A DNA stretch of 64,000 nucleotides, taken from Antitrichia curtipendula. Lineage: Eukaryota > Streptophyta > Bryopsida > Hypnales > Leucodontaceae. The notes under the pieces were generated by a model. It did not search any database. It was not told the DNA's origin and worked only from the letters and a program-made list of their open reading frames with translations. Below, in pieces: positions 48,407-60,589 of this stretch. The translations under genes and the position numbers were made by a program. Numbering within the stretch: position 1 is the first letter of the stretch; every line of letters starts with the position of its first letter. Location of the stretch: contig OX579638.1 of the NCBI GenBank assembly GCA_951230915.1, positions 26,492,696 to 26,556,695 of the forward strand, written 5' to 3'.

Positions 48407-48609
48407 CACTACAAGAGAATGGGGTGTTTTAAGTAGTGTCCTAGACATCAAATCTTTTAAGTAACGTCTTTTAAGTAAGGTTTTAAGTAAAATTTTACTA
48501 AAAAGACAATATTTTTAGTAAAATTTTACTTAAAATTTTACTTAAAAGACATTACCTAAAAGACGTAATGTCTAGGACACTACTTAAAACACCCCTTTCT
48601 CTTGTAGTG
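48407..48609. mobile_element. CACTA-type MITE with CTA target duplication
   Basis: 203 bp starting CACTACAAGAGAATGGGGTG and ending ...CTCTTGTAGTG; inverted termini pair for over 40 bp with small differences. Flanked by CTA at 48404-48406 and 48610-48612. CACTA ends plus a 3-bp duplication are diagnostic of non-autonomous En/Spm-type elements. Confidence 0.9.
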
Positions 48610-48733
48610 CTACCAACTCATAAGATTCTAACTACTTAATTCCCCTTATCACTAGGCAATCAAGTCACTATATCCCTAACCTCTCGGAATTACAAATCAA
48701 CCCTACTTATTAGTTAAATTCTGTACTCATTAA

Positions 48734-49551
48734 CCCCTAAAGGACCAAACAATGTTTTTTGGTAATATATAAATTTTGGACAACTCACTAAGAATAAAAA
48801 AAAATTCTTTAAAATCATGACACATCATATGGTCAAAGATTAGTTTTAAGGCCCAACAAATTTTGTAACTTTTGACTACATGGTTAAAAAGTTATTGTAT
48901 AATATGTATTTTTTTCTCAACTTCGGCAATTAAAAAAAAAATCATTTTTTAAAGAAACAAATTTTTGAAATTGGTCTTCAATATATTCATATAAGTAAAA
49001 AGTTTTAAATTATTTCATTTTGATTAATGAGATGAAAATTATGAGTTTTAGTTTGTGGGTAGGTATGGAATCTCTGCTCTAAAATAAACTTTGAAGTCCT
49101 TTATTCAACTATATATATTTTTTAAATTCTTAACAATTTAGTATTTTGAATCATTCTCTATTTCTATTTACTTATTATTTTTTTCAAGCATGAATACGAA
49201 AGAAAAAAAAATTGAAATTTTTTACATGTATTTTTAACTTATTTCTTCAACATATTATGTAAAGTTGGAAGATGTAGGATCTACACATTTTTTAATAAAA
49301 TGTTTGAAAGATGAAATCTAACCATTTGTGAAGAATTGAAAATACTTCTTTTTGAAACCCATGCATCACGATCTTGTAATTGGTAAGGTTTTTTAATCTG
49401 AAATTTTAGGAGGGTGTACTCTAACAAGTTAACTAAAAGATCCTACGGTTGGATTTGTTAAAAATAAATATTGATGAATATCTTAGCCTTGCAATGGAGA
49501 CTTGTCTTTTGAAGTAGTTTTGGGCCTCTAAATATGAAAGAACTTTAGGGG
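48734..49551. mobile_element. TTAA-flanked element, copy D
   Basis: 818 bp, flanked by TTAA (48730-48733; 49552-49555); ends CCCCTAAAGGACC and AGAACTTTAGGGG. Interior AT-rich without coding sequence; resembles copy C in part. Confidence 0.7.
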
Positions 49552-49555
49552 TTAA

Positions 49556-50749
49556 TGCCTTACTGCCCTTAAACTAACACAAAGGTGGACTCAAATTCTA
49601 GAAGAGATTGGAGGTCATGAAAAGGTTGCCTCCCCTTTGTATTTCAATCCTTGTGTTTCTTATGTTCTCTATGGTGTCTACTTTGAGCTTGCCATTCTCA
49701 AATCGTTAGAAGCGCATTATGAAGGCTTCTTGTTTTTTTTTTTGTTTTGGAATTGAGATGTGTTTTTCAAACCATTAAAAGCGTAATTTGAAGACCTTTC
49801 CAACGGTATATTATGTGTTGGATTTGAAGAAAAATTGCTCTTACAATCTACATTCAAAGTTTCTGTGTCAGTAATGTGTCTAAGACAGCGACCAGCGACT
49901 GAAGCAGCCTCTTGACCAACTCATTGAGCCATGGGAACATTATATAAACAGAAGGCCATTTCAAGGCCTTCTATTCTTTGTAAGTAATGGGTCCTTTCAA
50001 CTTTGGGAGAGGTCTATTGTCTACATAGTCAACCAAAAATAATCTAACGCATGCATGAAAAGCAGTTGGTGCCGCATTCTTTGTTTCTACAGTTCCTTTG
50101 AAAGTCATTCATTAGACACTTTTGGGTTTCATATGGCTTTCAAAGTTGATTTGACCATCTTGTCAATGACATTCTTGAATTACTTGCACACTTACACACT
50201 TGCTTCTTTGTGGTTTTTGATTTTGTGTGCGCATTCCTTTTGAAATTCAAATGAGTACTTAGAAGGATACTTTGTGAAATATCCACCACAATCCCTTACT
50301 AGATATTCAACCATCCATTCATTGGACAATGAATCATTTGAATAGTGCACTTCATCCAATTGAAATAATTAACCCCTATTGTAAAGGAATTAATGACCAT
50401 TTATTATATTCAAAAAGATCTTAGATAAATATGCACAAAGTCAATTTTGGATGGATGCTCATGAATGAAATTTTGACATAAGGTGTGAACTTGTACCGCC
50501 TTAGTGAAAATACAATTTATTTTGATCAGGTGTCCAAATCAAAATTTATGTTGCCCTGAATTTTTTGGGTAGCATGTGCAATTAAAACTCCTCCTTTAGT
50601 TTCACAAATTTGACAGGTATGTAACTTACATGATATAAGATGCAAATGTAAAAAAACAAACCACGTTTAGTGTAGAAATCTCACTTTAGGAGGAGTTAAA
50701 GTCTATTAGCCCTATCGGACAAGTTTGGATTTTTTTTTTAATCCTAACT
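49556..50749. other. Intergenic DNA between TTAA elements
   Basis: No supported gene. The open frame 50055-50243 (+) is not recognised. Confidence 0.4.
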
Positions 50750-50753
50750 TTAA

Positions 50754-51706
50754 CCCCTAAAGAACTAAGGGAGTTTTTAAAGAGACATTGTCAAAAATTG
50801 TGATTTTTTGGTATGCTATTCAAAAATAAAAACTGAAATTGTTTTTGAAACTTCAACTGTACAAAATTTAATAAATTTATTTTATTGGAGTATAAAAAAA
50901 ATTTCAGTCCATTTGACTGCACAGATTGAAAGATTTTAATGTTTGAAGTGAGAATTTTTTTTTCATACCTGCAAAATAGGATCAGCAGACTTTGGATCCT
51001 TTTGGAGTAAAATTTTTGTTCTACACAAAAATGAGAATTTTGATCATTTGTAAGAATATGATGTTAGGTTCACTCATAAAAAAATTTAGAAGCAAATATG
51101 GAGTTTAGCTTACTCTAAATCACCCTGCAATGCAAAGAGGTCAAGTAAATTGGCAATACACTAGTCATTTTTTGATGATTTCTTGTGCACTGAAGAAAAA
51201 AATTATTTGAATTCCAAACAGTGGAAATTTAGAGAAAAGAATTGGAATATGTGGAAAGAATTTCAAGAATTTTGACTTCATAGATAGTAAGATAATAGGA
51301 CTTGAAGTTAGAAGAAAATGTTTTTTTCTTGAAACAACCCCAACATAGCTAACAAAGTGCCCAAAGCAAAAGTTATACTGCCCATAGCTAAAGATTGAAA
51401 TAAATATTAGTTTTTCAGCAAGGAGGTACATGTTTACACATTACTTCTAAATTTCATGAATTTACCCAAGATTTCTTGCGTATGTCAAACAAACGCTTAG
51501 TCATTTAAGGGTTCACCATTATAATCGTTCAATCTATGCAGTTAAAATTTTTGAATTTTTTTCCACAAATTTTCATAATAGTACAAGTTTGTATGGTTGA
51601 ATTTAATTTGAAAAAAAAATAATTTTCATTTTTTACTCATTGCCCTAAAAAGTGGCAATTTTTCATAATTTATACTTGAAGTGTGCCTTAGTCTTTTTAT
51701 TAGGGG
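50754..51706. mobile_element. TTAA-flanked element, copy E (right flank mutated)
   Basis: Left TTAA at 50750-50753 and CCCCTAAAGAACTAAGG; right end TTATTAGGGG followed by TTAG instead of TTAA. About 950 bp, AT-rich, no coding capacity. Confidence 0.6.
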
Positions 51707-52759
51707 TTAGTACTCATCAAGGAAGTTTCAAATGAAATTGTATGATAATATAGAAAGAAAAAAATACCCGAAATACAATATCAATGATATAGATATTTTG
51801 GAGGCATAATTATTTATTAAGATTTTTTAAATGGTCTTAGAATCTTTTATTTGAGTAACTACTCCTACAAGATTGTGTTCAAAGATGGGTTGTACAATTG
51901 TACAAAATGTAATTTTTAGGCAATCTAAATTGATTATGATTTGATTAGAAATGTAGAATCTAGACTAAAAACTTGATTTCTACCTTTTTAAGAGAAATAT
52001 GGTGTTTTTTTTATTCCATTTTGATAAACCTCATTGATTTTGTCTATGACACCAAAATTCATTTAAAAAAAATATAAATTACACTTTTGCTAAGTATTGA
52101 AATTAAATGCTCCTTAACCAATTTGGCAAAGACCTACAAGTATATTTTAGACTTGAGAATAATTGTATGTGATTTTGAAAATTCCTATTTAACGTCTCAC
52201 TTCTTTTAATGCAAACTTTCAAAAATTGCTAAAGAAGTACTGTAAAATGTTATAGGACAACAAAATTTTAAAGTTCTAAAATCCTTAAACATAAAAGTTT
52301 TAAAGTAATTCCCCATAATTGTGATTTGATAACAAAATCAGTCCCTTACAAGTTTTGTTTGTTCTATTTATAGAAATGTATATTATAATAATAAATCTAT
52401 TTGTAGCTCTTCCAAAATTTATATTTTATTCTCATAATATTCAAAAAATACATGCAAAGAGAATTTTAAGTCTAGTTTTGACTCTTAAGAAGATAATGCA
52501 AAAATCTAATTACAAGGAATAATCACACTCAAATCCTTATTTGGGTGGTTTTTACATGCACTTATCTTTCATAAAATATTACTTTGCCTATATTTTAGAA
52601 AATTTGTATTCCTAATTTTCAAAGGTTCAACCAAAGGTTCCAATGTCTAGTAAAAAATCAACTGGCTTTTAAATATAAGTTTTTTAAAGCATGTAAATGA
52701 CAATATGAAATACTTCTATTTAGAACGGACTTCACTTTGAATGCACCTCTTTTAATTGC
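51707..52759. other. AT-rich gene-poor DNA
   Basis: No gene or defined element recognised. Confidence 0.4.
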
Positions 52760-53283
52760 TTTAATCCTTAAGGGCCCATTTACATCCAATTTTTGGGGGT
52801 TGGAACCCAAAGAAATGGAGTATTTTGATTGGAACTTTGGGTTGGTACCATAGTTATCTTCCAATCAAAACATTCCATTACTTTGGGCTTCAATAGAAAG
52901 TTTTTGGGTGTAAGCAAGTCCTTACATGTTTTTTACCATGTTTTCACTAAAAACATTCCAAAACTGAAATTTCAAGTACAAGTACCAAATTTTAGAAAAA
53001 AAACCACATTTTTGGACACATGTAACTGTAAGATCTTGTAGTACGCTAGTTTGAGAAGATCTGGGAAAATTTTCAAAAATTTTCACCATATAGATTGCAA
53101 GATACTAGCATTTGAAGTGACAAAAATCTTTTTTTTGGCCCTGCAAAAATTCAAGTAGCTGCACTTCACAAGGTCACATTTGTATGAAAAAATGTCTAAA
53201 ATGGTTTTGCTTCTTTGGATTCATTCTTCAAGGCAAGTTGTCTATATGCTTGAAAAATTTCAAATCATTTGGAATTGTACAAC
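52760..53283. mobile_element. Truncated TTAA-family fragment interrupted by a MITE
   Basis: The stretch 52925-53283 matches the left and middle part of copy A. TTAATCCTTAAGG at about 52761 looks like its decayed left end, and the 150-bp MITE at 52772-52921 lies between. The right end is missing. Confidence 0.6.
52772..52921. mobile_element. 150-bp MITE (GGGNCTGTTTACACC family), copy 2
   Basis: Ends GGGCCCATTTACATCCAA and TTTTTGGGTGTAAGCAAGTCC; the same length and internal layout as 42305-42454. Confidence 0.75.
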
Positions 53284-55740
53284 TAACAACTTTTGGTGAC
53301 ACATCTTAGTTCATAACTTTTGATGTACTATATCAATGGAACAAATATATTTTAGGAAAGTGGGTGCTAATTTTTTTATTTACTATAGTTCTACATTTAT
53401 TTCTAGTAAATTTTTACTAAGAATCTCTTTAAAGGTCATTACTTATAATCTTATCTTTAGGACTATACTTAAAAATTCACCTAAAACACCCCTTTTTCTT
53501 GTAGTATTAGGACATCATTGATTTAAGTATATATATGCACATTATGATGGAGTGATATGTCTCTAAATACCAATCATTGACTTTAGTCATATTAGTTACA
53601 AGATTAGTTAATATTCTAATTTTCTTTAGCATGTGGTTTAAAAAAAATAGAATATCGACATATCTATATCTATATATATAGTGTCAAGTAATATTTTTAG
53701 CTTTGTATTATGAAAACTTGGTCAAAATTATCTTTGTTTCATAGCATAAATAAAAGAATGAAGTTTGTTTTTCAAATATAGTTCCCAGGTATGCAACTCT
53801 TATATTATACACAAGGATAATTGGCATTAAAACAACTTGAAAGACAACTTTTGTAAAAATTATATCCAATTAAAAAGATCAAAATTTTTGGTGATTTCCA
53901 AATTAATAAAAAAAATATGTAAAAAAACTTCAATTGAACATAGATTAAAAAAAGCCTTACGATATATATAAAGAATTGAAATACTTATGCATAATCTTCA
54001 AAAATCCATACAAGAAATTGTTTCCAATTAAAATTAAAATTCATTCACAGTGTTTTTTTATAATAAAATAAAAAGCCCCAAAAGTTGAGTAGCTTGTCCT
54101 AGATACATATATTAAAAAAATTTCATATAATTAGTTTTTTAATGCTATTAGTTGTCCTAAAAAAATATTCATTTTATATATATAACTACATTTTTAGATT
54201 CCTTGTTAAAAGGGCTACAAGAGCTTTCTATATTTAAACAAATTAAATCCCTTGAGATTGGACTAAAACAAAATATAAGTGATTATAATCACATCCATAG
54301 AATATGGGAGTTGCGTACCTGGAATATAGTTTTAGTGTGATACAAGAATATTTCCAAAAATCCCCTAAATTGAGGATTTTATTGCAATTTAATGATTTAA
54401 AGATTGAGAGCTTATTAGTACGTTTCTATAAATGTAGAATGACACAAAAAATTTGATGACTATTGTAATGTTTTATATTATAATATTCACCAATTGTTAA
54501 AATTATAGATTTTTTTGAGCATATTTGTTAATTGTGTAAAGAATAACTTTGTATAAAGGAAGTGGGGCAATTTTCAATTGGCCAACTTAAACTCCATAGA
54601 TAGACAAAATTTCAAATCTAAATCCATCATAGTTTTTGTTTGTTATGTTCTTTTAGCACAAACTAAAATATTCAAGTTTCAATTGCAACATGTGTAATCC
54701 GAAGAAGAACAACATTTGATTCATGAGTTTCAGTCCCTGGAGAGGGCTGCAAATTCTCCAGAATTCCTAGCCCCTAAAAATGCGTCCCATAGCTACCTAA
54801 TGTGGCAAAGCGATTGCCATGTCATATATATAAATAAAAAATTCAAAAATTCATTTATTTTTTATTTTTTTCATTTCATTTTTTCATTTTATTTCATTTT
54901 ATTTTTTCAATTTTATTTTTCTGACAAAAATGTTTTTTAATTGCCGAGGGAACAATACCCAAAACAAGCTTGAAACGGCCTTCTTAGCCCCCCAAATCTC
55001 ATCGAAAGTCATAGTCTCTTGAGCTGTAGCTCACATTTGTGGCATTTTGGAATTGGCCATATTTATTTATTTGGATGTCCGCCCAATTTTTTTGGAATGC
55101 ACTTGCTTAACCCTAAGTGCCTAAGCCTTTCCAAGTGTGTTAATTTTTTTCTATGAAAAAACTTCATGGGCTCATAGTTATCTCCAATGAAGCAATTTTT
55201 TACTTTTTTTTTTTCAAAATCTAAACATATAGATGTTTAAAGAGCTTGTTTATTAATGTGCATATCAATTTTGAGTGTGAAATTGCAAAAGAGTTGTGAG
55301 ATTATAACAAGAGATATGTATATATTTTATTTTTAGTAAATTCTTCCTCCCCACAATGTTTGCATATAAGACTTTGGAGATTTCTAATTGACACAAATAA
55401 CTAGAAGTTGTGTTAGCACACTAAAATGCACTTCCAAAAAACCTTAAGTCCAACTTAATAATGAAAAGTTATCAAACTCATTACACAATCCACATTGCAA
55501 TTATTGAAATGCAATTTTTTTGATAAGTAGAAATCACAAATAACTCATAATCAACACCTGCCTGTTTAAATTTTATTGGTGAAAATCATGAAAAATGACT
55601 TTCTTCTTTCTGTTGGGACCATTTTAAAAGCAAATGGATAAGTATAATTATGAAAATCTCAAATCAAGTGAAATTGGCAAGCTTTGCTAAAAGAGAAATC
55701 AAGTAAAATTGACAATGTTAAGCTTAATTCTTCCACTGAT

Positions 55741-55802
<62 letters not shown>

Positions 55803-56367
55803 TTTCAAGATCTCTCAAAAATCAAATATTTTATTATTTCAATGAGAAATAAAAGCTTCTAATATTTAACCTTCAATACTACTTATACAAATGTATAGAA
55901 TAGTCAAAGTAATTTAAATGCCACATACAACTGAGTTGAAAATTTGGAGTGACCATATATGGTTGCTCAGGTTGTTAAGGGCTAACCAAGAAGGAAGACA
56001 CACCCATTCCGTCATCACGTACCAATGGAGCACATTTCTAGAAAGAAAATGTGCACCACTCGTACATGGGGAGGAGTTCTTAAACGGATGAGAATCGGTG
56101 AGTATGCTGAATCTGCTGAAATTGGTAGAATGTTTGTATGTTTACTTATATTATCAAAAGGGCTTATAATTATAGTTAGAGATTTAGAGGATCAAAGTTC
56201 TAATCTAAGACCAACTGAACGTGCCCTCTTGATAAGCTAATATAGATTTCATTTATTTTACAATTTCATCCATTTAGATAAACAGACTTGGGTTTCAGTC
56301 TATATTCAAACAGAAGTGATGGAACATACATCCATCATAGGGAGAACGGCAGGGTGTAAGTGTGTAA
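53284..56367. other. AT-rich gene desert
   Basis: No supported gene. CACCCCTTTTTCTTGTAGTA near 53490 looks like one end of a decayed CACTA MITE. A long (TA)n tract lies at 55743-55799. Confidence 0.4.
55743..55799. repeat. (TA)n microsatellite
   Basis: About 57 bp of uninterrupted TA dinucleotides. Confidence 0.9.
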
Positions 56368-56652
56368 CCCCCAAGGTATTTGTATCTCACAATGCATCTT
56401 TAACTTCTAGAAAAAGGGTGGGTTTGCTACATTTTCTAGCAATGTTTTAGAACAAGATAAAGCAACACCTACTATGTACATGTACGCAATAGGTATTACT
56501 TTATCATGTTCCAAAACATTGCTAGAAACGTAGTAACCCTGCCCTTTTTCCTAGTAGTGGAATTTGCCCCCTCAAACTTTATGTTTTAAGAAAGTTGTAT
56601 GTGGGGTGGGGTGGGGTAAAGATGCATTGTGAAATATAATTATCCTAGGGGT
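56368..56652. mobile_element. Foldback MITE
   Basis: Arms pair along most of the element: CACAATGCATCTTTA with TAAAGATGCATTGTG, and GCTACATTTTCTAGCAATGT with ACATTGCTAGAAACGTAGT-like sequence on the right. No coding capacity. Confidence 0.7.
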
Positions 56653-57046
56653 GATGCCTTACTGGTTTCCCTACACTACAAAAAAAACATGAATATAAAT
56701 GACTTGTCCACAATGCATGTGCATTAGGTTGTTTGTTTTATTTGTTTGTTTATTTGATACAGTGAGATATCCTAGACTATGCATCTTCCGATTGCGTGCT
56801 TGATATCATCAGAAAGTCCTTGGCGGGGAGGGATGTACAAGATTTGTTTCGTCGCTTTTGGACACACGGCTAAAAAGATATTGAATTTCAAAAATTTTAT
56901 GAGTAAGAAAATTAAAAAATTAATTTAATTTTGCTTTTGACTGTGGCAACGGCACATGGCACACTAGTTAATTTTAAGTTTCTTATTTAGTTTACACGGA
57001 CCACTAGTTTTTCAAGGAGAGCAAGCCTGTCAATTACCAAACTGAG

Positions 57047-57322
57047 TAAGATGGGTACACCCAAAACCGCCACTTTTTGCTACTGAGCCTAGTTACTACT
57101 ATTAGATTGGTAAAATTTTCATATATTGTTGTTGGCAAGTGAAAGGAGGTTCCAACGCACTAGAGAACGTGGCATTTGGACACCGTATGCAAAAGTTATT
57201 AAGGGTCAAAGTTTGTTTCTGAAAGCGCTCCATCCAAATAGGTACATAACTGATTTTGGAAATGTACACATCCTGTAGATGGCACTTTAAGGTCAGGTGC
57301 CATTTTGGGGGTGCCTACCTTA
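57047..57322. mobile_element. MITE (TAAGRTGGGTACACCC family), uninterrupted copy
   Basis: 276 bp with ends TAAGATGGGTACACCC and GGGGGTGCCTACCTTA. Colinear with 14219-14907, which carries a foldback insertion. Confidence 0.8.
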
Positions 57323-57337
57323 TATGATTCTGCTTCG

Positions 57338-57633
57338 ATGGGCAATTTCATTAAAATGGCAGTTCCGTGTGCCATTTTCAGAGCGGCCGCCCTAAATTGC
57401 GAAAGTGACATCTAAGAGGGGTATAGATTTCAGAAATCTAGCACTGATGTACACTTCAGACTGTGCGGTTTGAACTTTGAAAACAACATCTATGACCCTT
57501 GTAGATTCAAACATCTAAGAACCGACTTAGATTTCAGAAATCTAGGACAGTTGAACATTTCAGAGCAGCCGCTCTGAACTGTGAAAACTGCCCCCAAGTT
57601 ACGGAAATCCGCCATTTTAACGAAATTGTCCAT
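57338..57633. mobile_element. MITE with ATGGGCAATTTC ends, copy 1
   Basis: 296 bp; termini ATGGGCAATTTCATTAAAA and TTTTAACGAAATTGTCCAT. Flanked by TTCG on both sides, a 4-bp direct repeat. Internal pairs of TAGATTTCAGAAATCTAG are themselves palindromic. Confidence 0.8.
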
Positions 57634-57783
57634 TTCGGTAGAGGTGAATGATGGATTCCACTTGGAAAATCCGTCTCCCATGCCAGCCACCACTGCAATG
57701 CGGGAGGGAGATCTCGGCTTGTTTCCTTTACGAGAATTAATTTCAGAAGCTAGCTTTCAATTCCCAGCTAGCTAAATACAAAT

Positions 57784-58116
57784 ATGGGCAATTTCGTTAA
57801 AATGGCATATTCCGTATGCCATTTTCAGAGCAGCCACTTTGAACTGCAAAAGTGACATCTACAAGGGGTATAGATTACATAAATCTTTGTCTTATATAGA
57901 TTTCAGAAATCTAGCACTAATGTACATTTCAAACCGTGCGGTCTGAACTTTGAAAGCAACATCTATGACTATTGTAGATTTCAGACATCTATAAGTGGTT
58001 TAGATTTCTGAAATCTAGGACAGTTGAACATTTCAGAGCGGCCGTTGAACATTTCAGAGCGAACTGTGAAAACTGCCAAAGTTACGGAATTTCGCCATTT
58101 TAACGAAATTGCCCAT
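57784..58116. mobile_element. MITE with ATGGGCAATTTC ends, copy 2
   Basis: 333 bp; termini ATGGGCAATTTCGTTAAAA and TTTTAACGAAATTGCCCAT, flanked by AAAT on both sides. Colinear with copy 1. Confidence 0.8.
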
Positions 58117-58951
58117 AAATGATTTTACACTTGATGTCACAAATCAGTGTCACAAATTTTCCTTGTTGGCTACAAGTACTGTAAACTGGGACTGCCAATC
58201 CAGCAACCAGAAATAAGCTAGCTAGCTAGCTCTCTCACCAGTTGTGAATTATCAACCTCGTCCTCAACCTCGTCCTCAATTGCGAAATTCTCCATATATT
58301 AAGTAACTTCGTTCATCCAATTAATATATAACAGTACGTCACGGCGATGCTGGAAATCGATCCGCAGATTGTATTACATGTGAACCTGTCGATCCAGAAC
58401 TGCAAGCCTTAATCGAAGTCTACTCGAATTTGTAGAAGCAGGTAAAGCCTGTGTAACAGAATTAATGAAATGATTGTATAGTTGGCAATTCGATTCACGT
58501 GCGGTGCAGTGCATGATCGACAGCTGCGCGAGTGTGCAAGGCTTGTGGTCTAATCGAATTGTCGAAGAAGGTGGAGCTCGTGAATCGATCTACAGTCTAA
58601 AATTCACGGTTTTCTGACAAGTGAACGTAACAAGTCGGATTTGCTGAAGGTGGGGGAAGCTTGGGATTGAAACTGTAGTTCAAAATTCGGGTTTTGTGAC
58701 AATCGCCTCCTTCGTTGCCTAGCAATTTGAACCTATCAATGACCAGGATATAATGAATCATTCAGGTCAGGTCATCAAAGTCTATTACCGTCAAGATTGG
58801 CGGTACTTAATTTGTCACGTACCAGAACACCTGTCTTGAAATCCCGGTTGAAATACAAATCCATACCTGTCGTTGTCGTAGGGTTCCTTTATGTACATAT
58901 GTGTCTCAATTCTTGGCGCTGAATTCGCGCCACTAAATTGACATTAGTTCC
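58117..58951. other. Upstream region of the small secreted-protein candidate
   Basis: GC content rises. Presumed promoter or leader; no separate gene supported. Confidence 0.35.
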
Positions 58952-59284
58952 ATGTTTCAAACAGGCGTTTTATTACACTTTGCACTAGTGTTGCTAGTGT
59001 TTATTCGTTTGCAACCAGCTACGGGTTCGAGCAGCCCAGTGGCGACAAGGACGATCCACAGAAGCTCTGTGGTATTTCACGGAAAAGTGAATCAATCATT
59101 TTATTCAAGCTTGTGGGGCCATAGCAGCGCAAGGGATTATTCAGCAAAGATCACGAAGTTATTAGAGCCGCCAGATTCAATCCTAGTCAACCCGCATGGT
59201 AGTCAGACCCCGTCACAACAGTTTGTAAAGTCCGTGTACGTACAGTGGAAACATGATCATAGTCACTCTGCAGTCTGTAAGTAG
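58952..59284 (+). CDS. Small predicted secreted protein, function unknown
   Basis: An intact 110-residue frame from ATG to TAG. The N-terminus MFQTGVLLHFALVLLVFIRL followed by QPATG is a textbook signal peptide: short N-region, hydrophobic core and a small-residue cleavage region near residue 25. The rest is hydrophilic, Ser- and His-rich, with only one cysteine (near the C-terminus). The stretch PPDSILVNPHGSQTPSQQ has the Pro/Gly/His/Asn character of plant signalling-peptide precursors, but matches no family I can name. No TATA box or poly(A) signal was pinned down. A chance ORF remains possible. Confidence 0.4.
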   Translation: MFQTGVLLHFALVLLVFIRLQPATGSSSPVATRTIHRSSVVFHGKVNQSFYSSLWGHSSARDYSAKITKLLEPPDSILVNPHGSQTPSQQFVKSVYVQWKHDHSHSAVCK

Positions 59285-60119
59285 CCGGCAGTAAGAGGTT
59301 AGCTTTGCCACTTACAGCGCCGCAGTTTTGACTCCTCCGGACGAGTCCTGACCGAGACAAATTTTGACCGGTTGACTCGGGGGAATGTTTCAGTTTCTTC
59401 AAATTCGGCAGGTTGGGCCTCCACCTAATCGAATTAGCTTCATGGTTGTGGGTGGACTCACATAGGCTTCGATCTGTACCAACGATGGGCCCGGTACAGG
59501 ATATGGTATCTGAAATCTAGACCTTTACAAGATATCAGATACCATTAACTGTCTGAAATGAAATCTCGGGTTACAGGTCTTTGTTATTCCCGGCCCATCA
59601 GCACCAGTTCGTGAAAACTCTTGTAGTCTTGTGACTAGACGCTTTGTTACGAAAATCAGTACAGCTTAAAATATTGTGACTTTTTCTTTTGTTTTTGGCA
59701 CAAACTGAAAATCAATTGTAAAGAATGAAAGGGAAGAAACCAACCACACAGACCAATTACGGCCGCAGATGAAGGGTCTCACTAGGGAAATAGTGTGACA
59801 TTGCTAATTAGTTCCCAAGCACTTACAGGATTAATCAGACTACATGCGCCACGTAGTGAGCGTTGCCGATTTAGGACCCGTTTCAGAGCCCCTTTCGTGT
59901 TCCTGTCCTAACCCAAGCAGGAAGAGCGAGCCTGAATATTCGTTGCAAGTGACTCACAAGCTTGGAATTCCCAAGCTAGTCTGCCGTGGTCAAGTTTTTT
60001 TACGCCTCGCGCGTGGACTCCACTTCGGTCAAGCCTGTAATTCGAGCAGGAATCAGTCTGCAAACTTGCACGGATTCATCTCTTCCCCTTCACAGGGGAG
60101 CTACCACTAACTTCCTTTC
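59285..60119. other. Intergenic DNA and promoter of the next small gene
   Basis: The open frame 59844-60110 (+) is not recognised and lies in the probable promoter. An imperfect inverted repeat (GGTATCTGAAATCT / AGATATCAGATACC) is at about 59503-59545. Confidence 0.35.
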
Positions 60120-60127
60120 ACTATAAG
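60120..60127 (+). promoter_or_regulatory. TATA-like element
   Basis: ACTATAAGA, followed at the usual distance by a CT-rich leader. Confidence 0.4.
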
Positions 60128-60442
60128 AAGGCCATCCCTGCGTCTTTAGTTTCATTCTGCTCTCCAGCTCACAGCTAATCGATCAGTGATCGATAAACTT
60201 TTCGAGAACACCGATCTGGGTAAGTAACTAAGTGCCACTTATCTGCCTGAGCATTGATCGATCTCGTCTCTATCTGGCTCCAGAAATTCGTGTTTCCAGA
60301 CAAGCAATCTGGGATTGTGAATAGAAGAAACCACAATCAGTTCGATCAAGCTGGTGCTGTGAAGTTCTAGAGATCCATTGGTTTCAGAACAACTTCAGTA
60401 CTAACGTCTTCGATTCCAGCTCGATCGATCGACATTGTACCA

Positions 60443-60586
60443 ATGGCTGGTGCAGGAGATGGAGGTGATTCCAAGTGGAAGCCTCCGAAGCGCTCAATGT
60501 CCATGACGAAATCTTCAAGAGCGGCGAAATCTATCAAGTTTCGATCTTCAGGAGCGGCGGACTCTGTCGAATTCCGATATGATTGA
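60443..60586 (+). CDS. Small basic Ser/Lys-rich protein, function unknown
   Basis: A 47-residue frame: MAGAGDGGDSKWKPPKRSMS, then a Lys/Arg/Ser-rich stretch and a C-terminal VEFRYD. Start context ACCAATGGCT is good. A 5'-UTR intron is convincing: donor CTGG|GTAAGT at 60220, branch-like TACTAAC near 60399, acceptor TTCCAG ending 60419, and a TATA-like box at 60120. Possible poly(A) region ATAATAAAC near 60818. Two in-frame repeats of the type SSRAAKSIKFRSSGAADSVEF suggest internal duplication. Not a family I recognise; could be a peptide gene or a non-coding transcript. Confidence 0.4.
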   Translation: MAGAGDGGDSKWKPPKRSMSMTKSSRAAKSIKFRSSGAADSVEFRYD

Positions 60587-60589
60587 ATG

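Noticed and set aside
59844..60110. 88-residue plus-strand frame
   Set aside because: Lies directly upstream of a TATA-like box, no protein-like domains or splice support; more likely promoter DNA.
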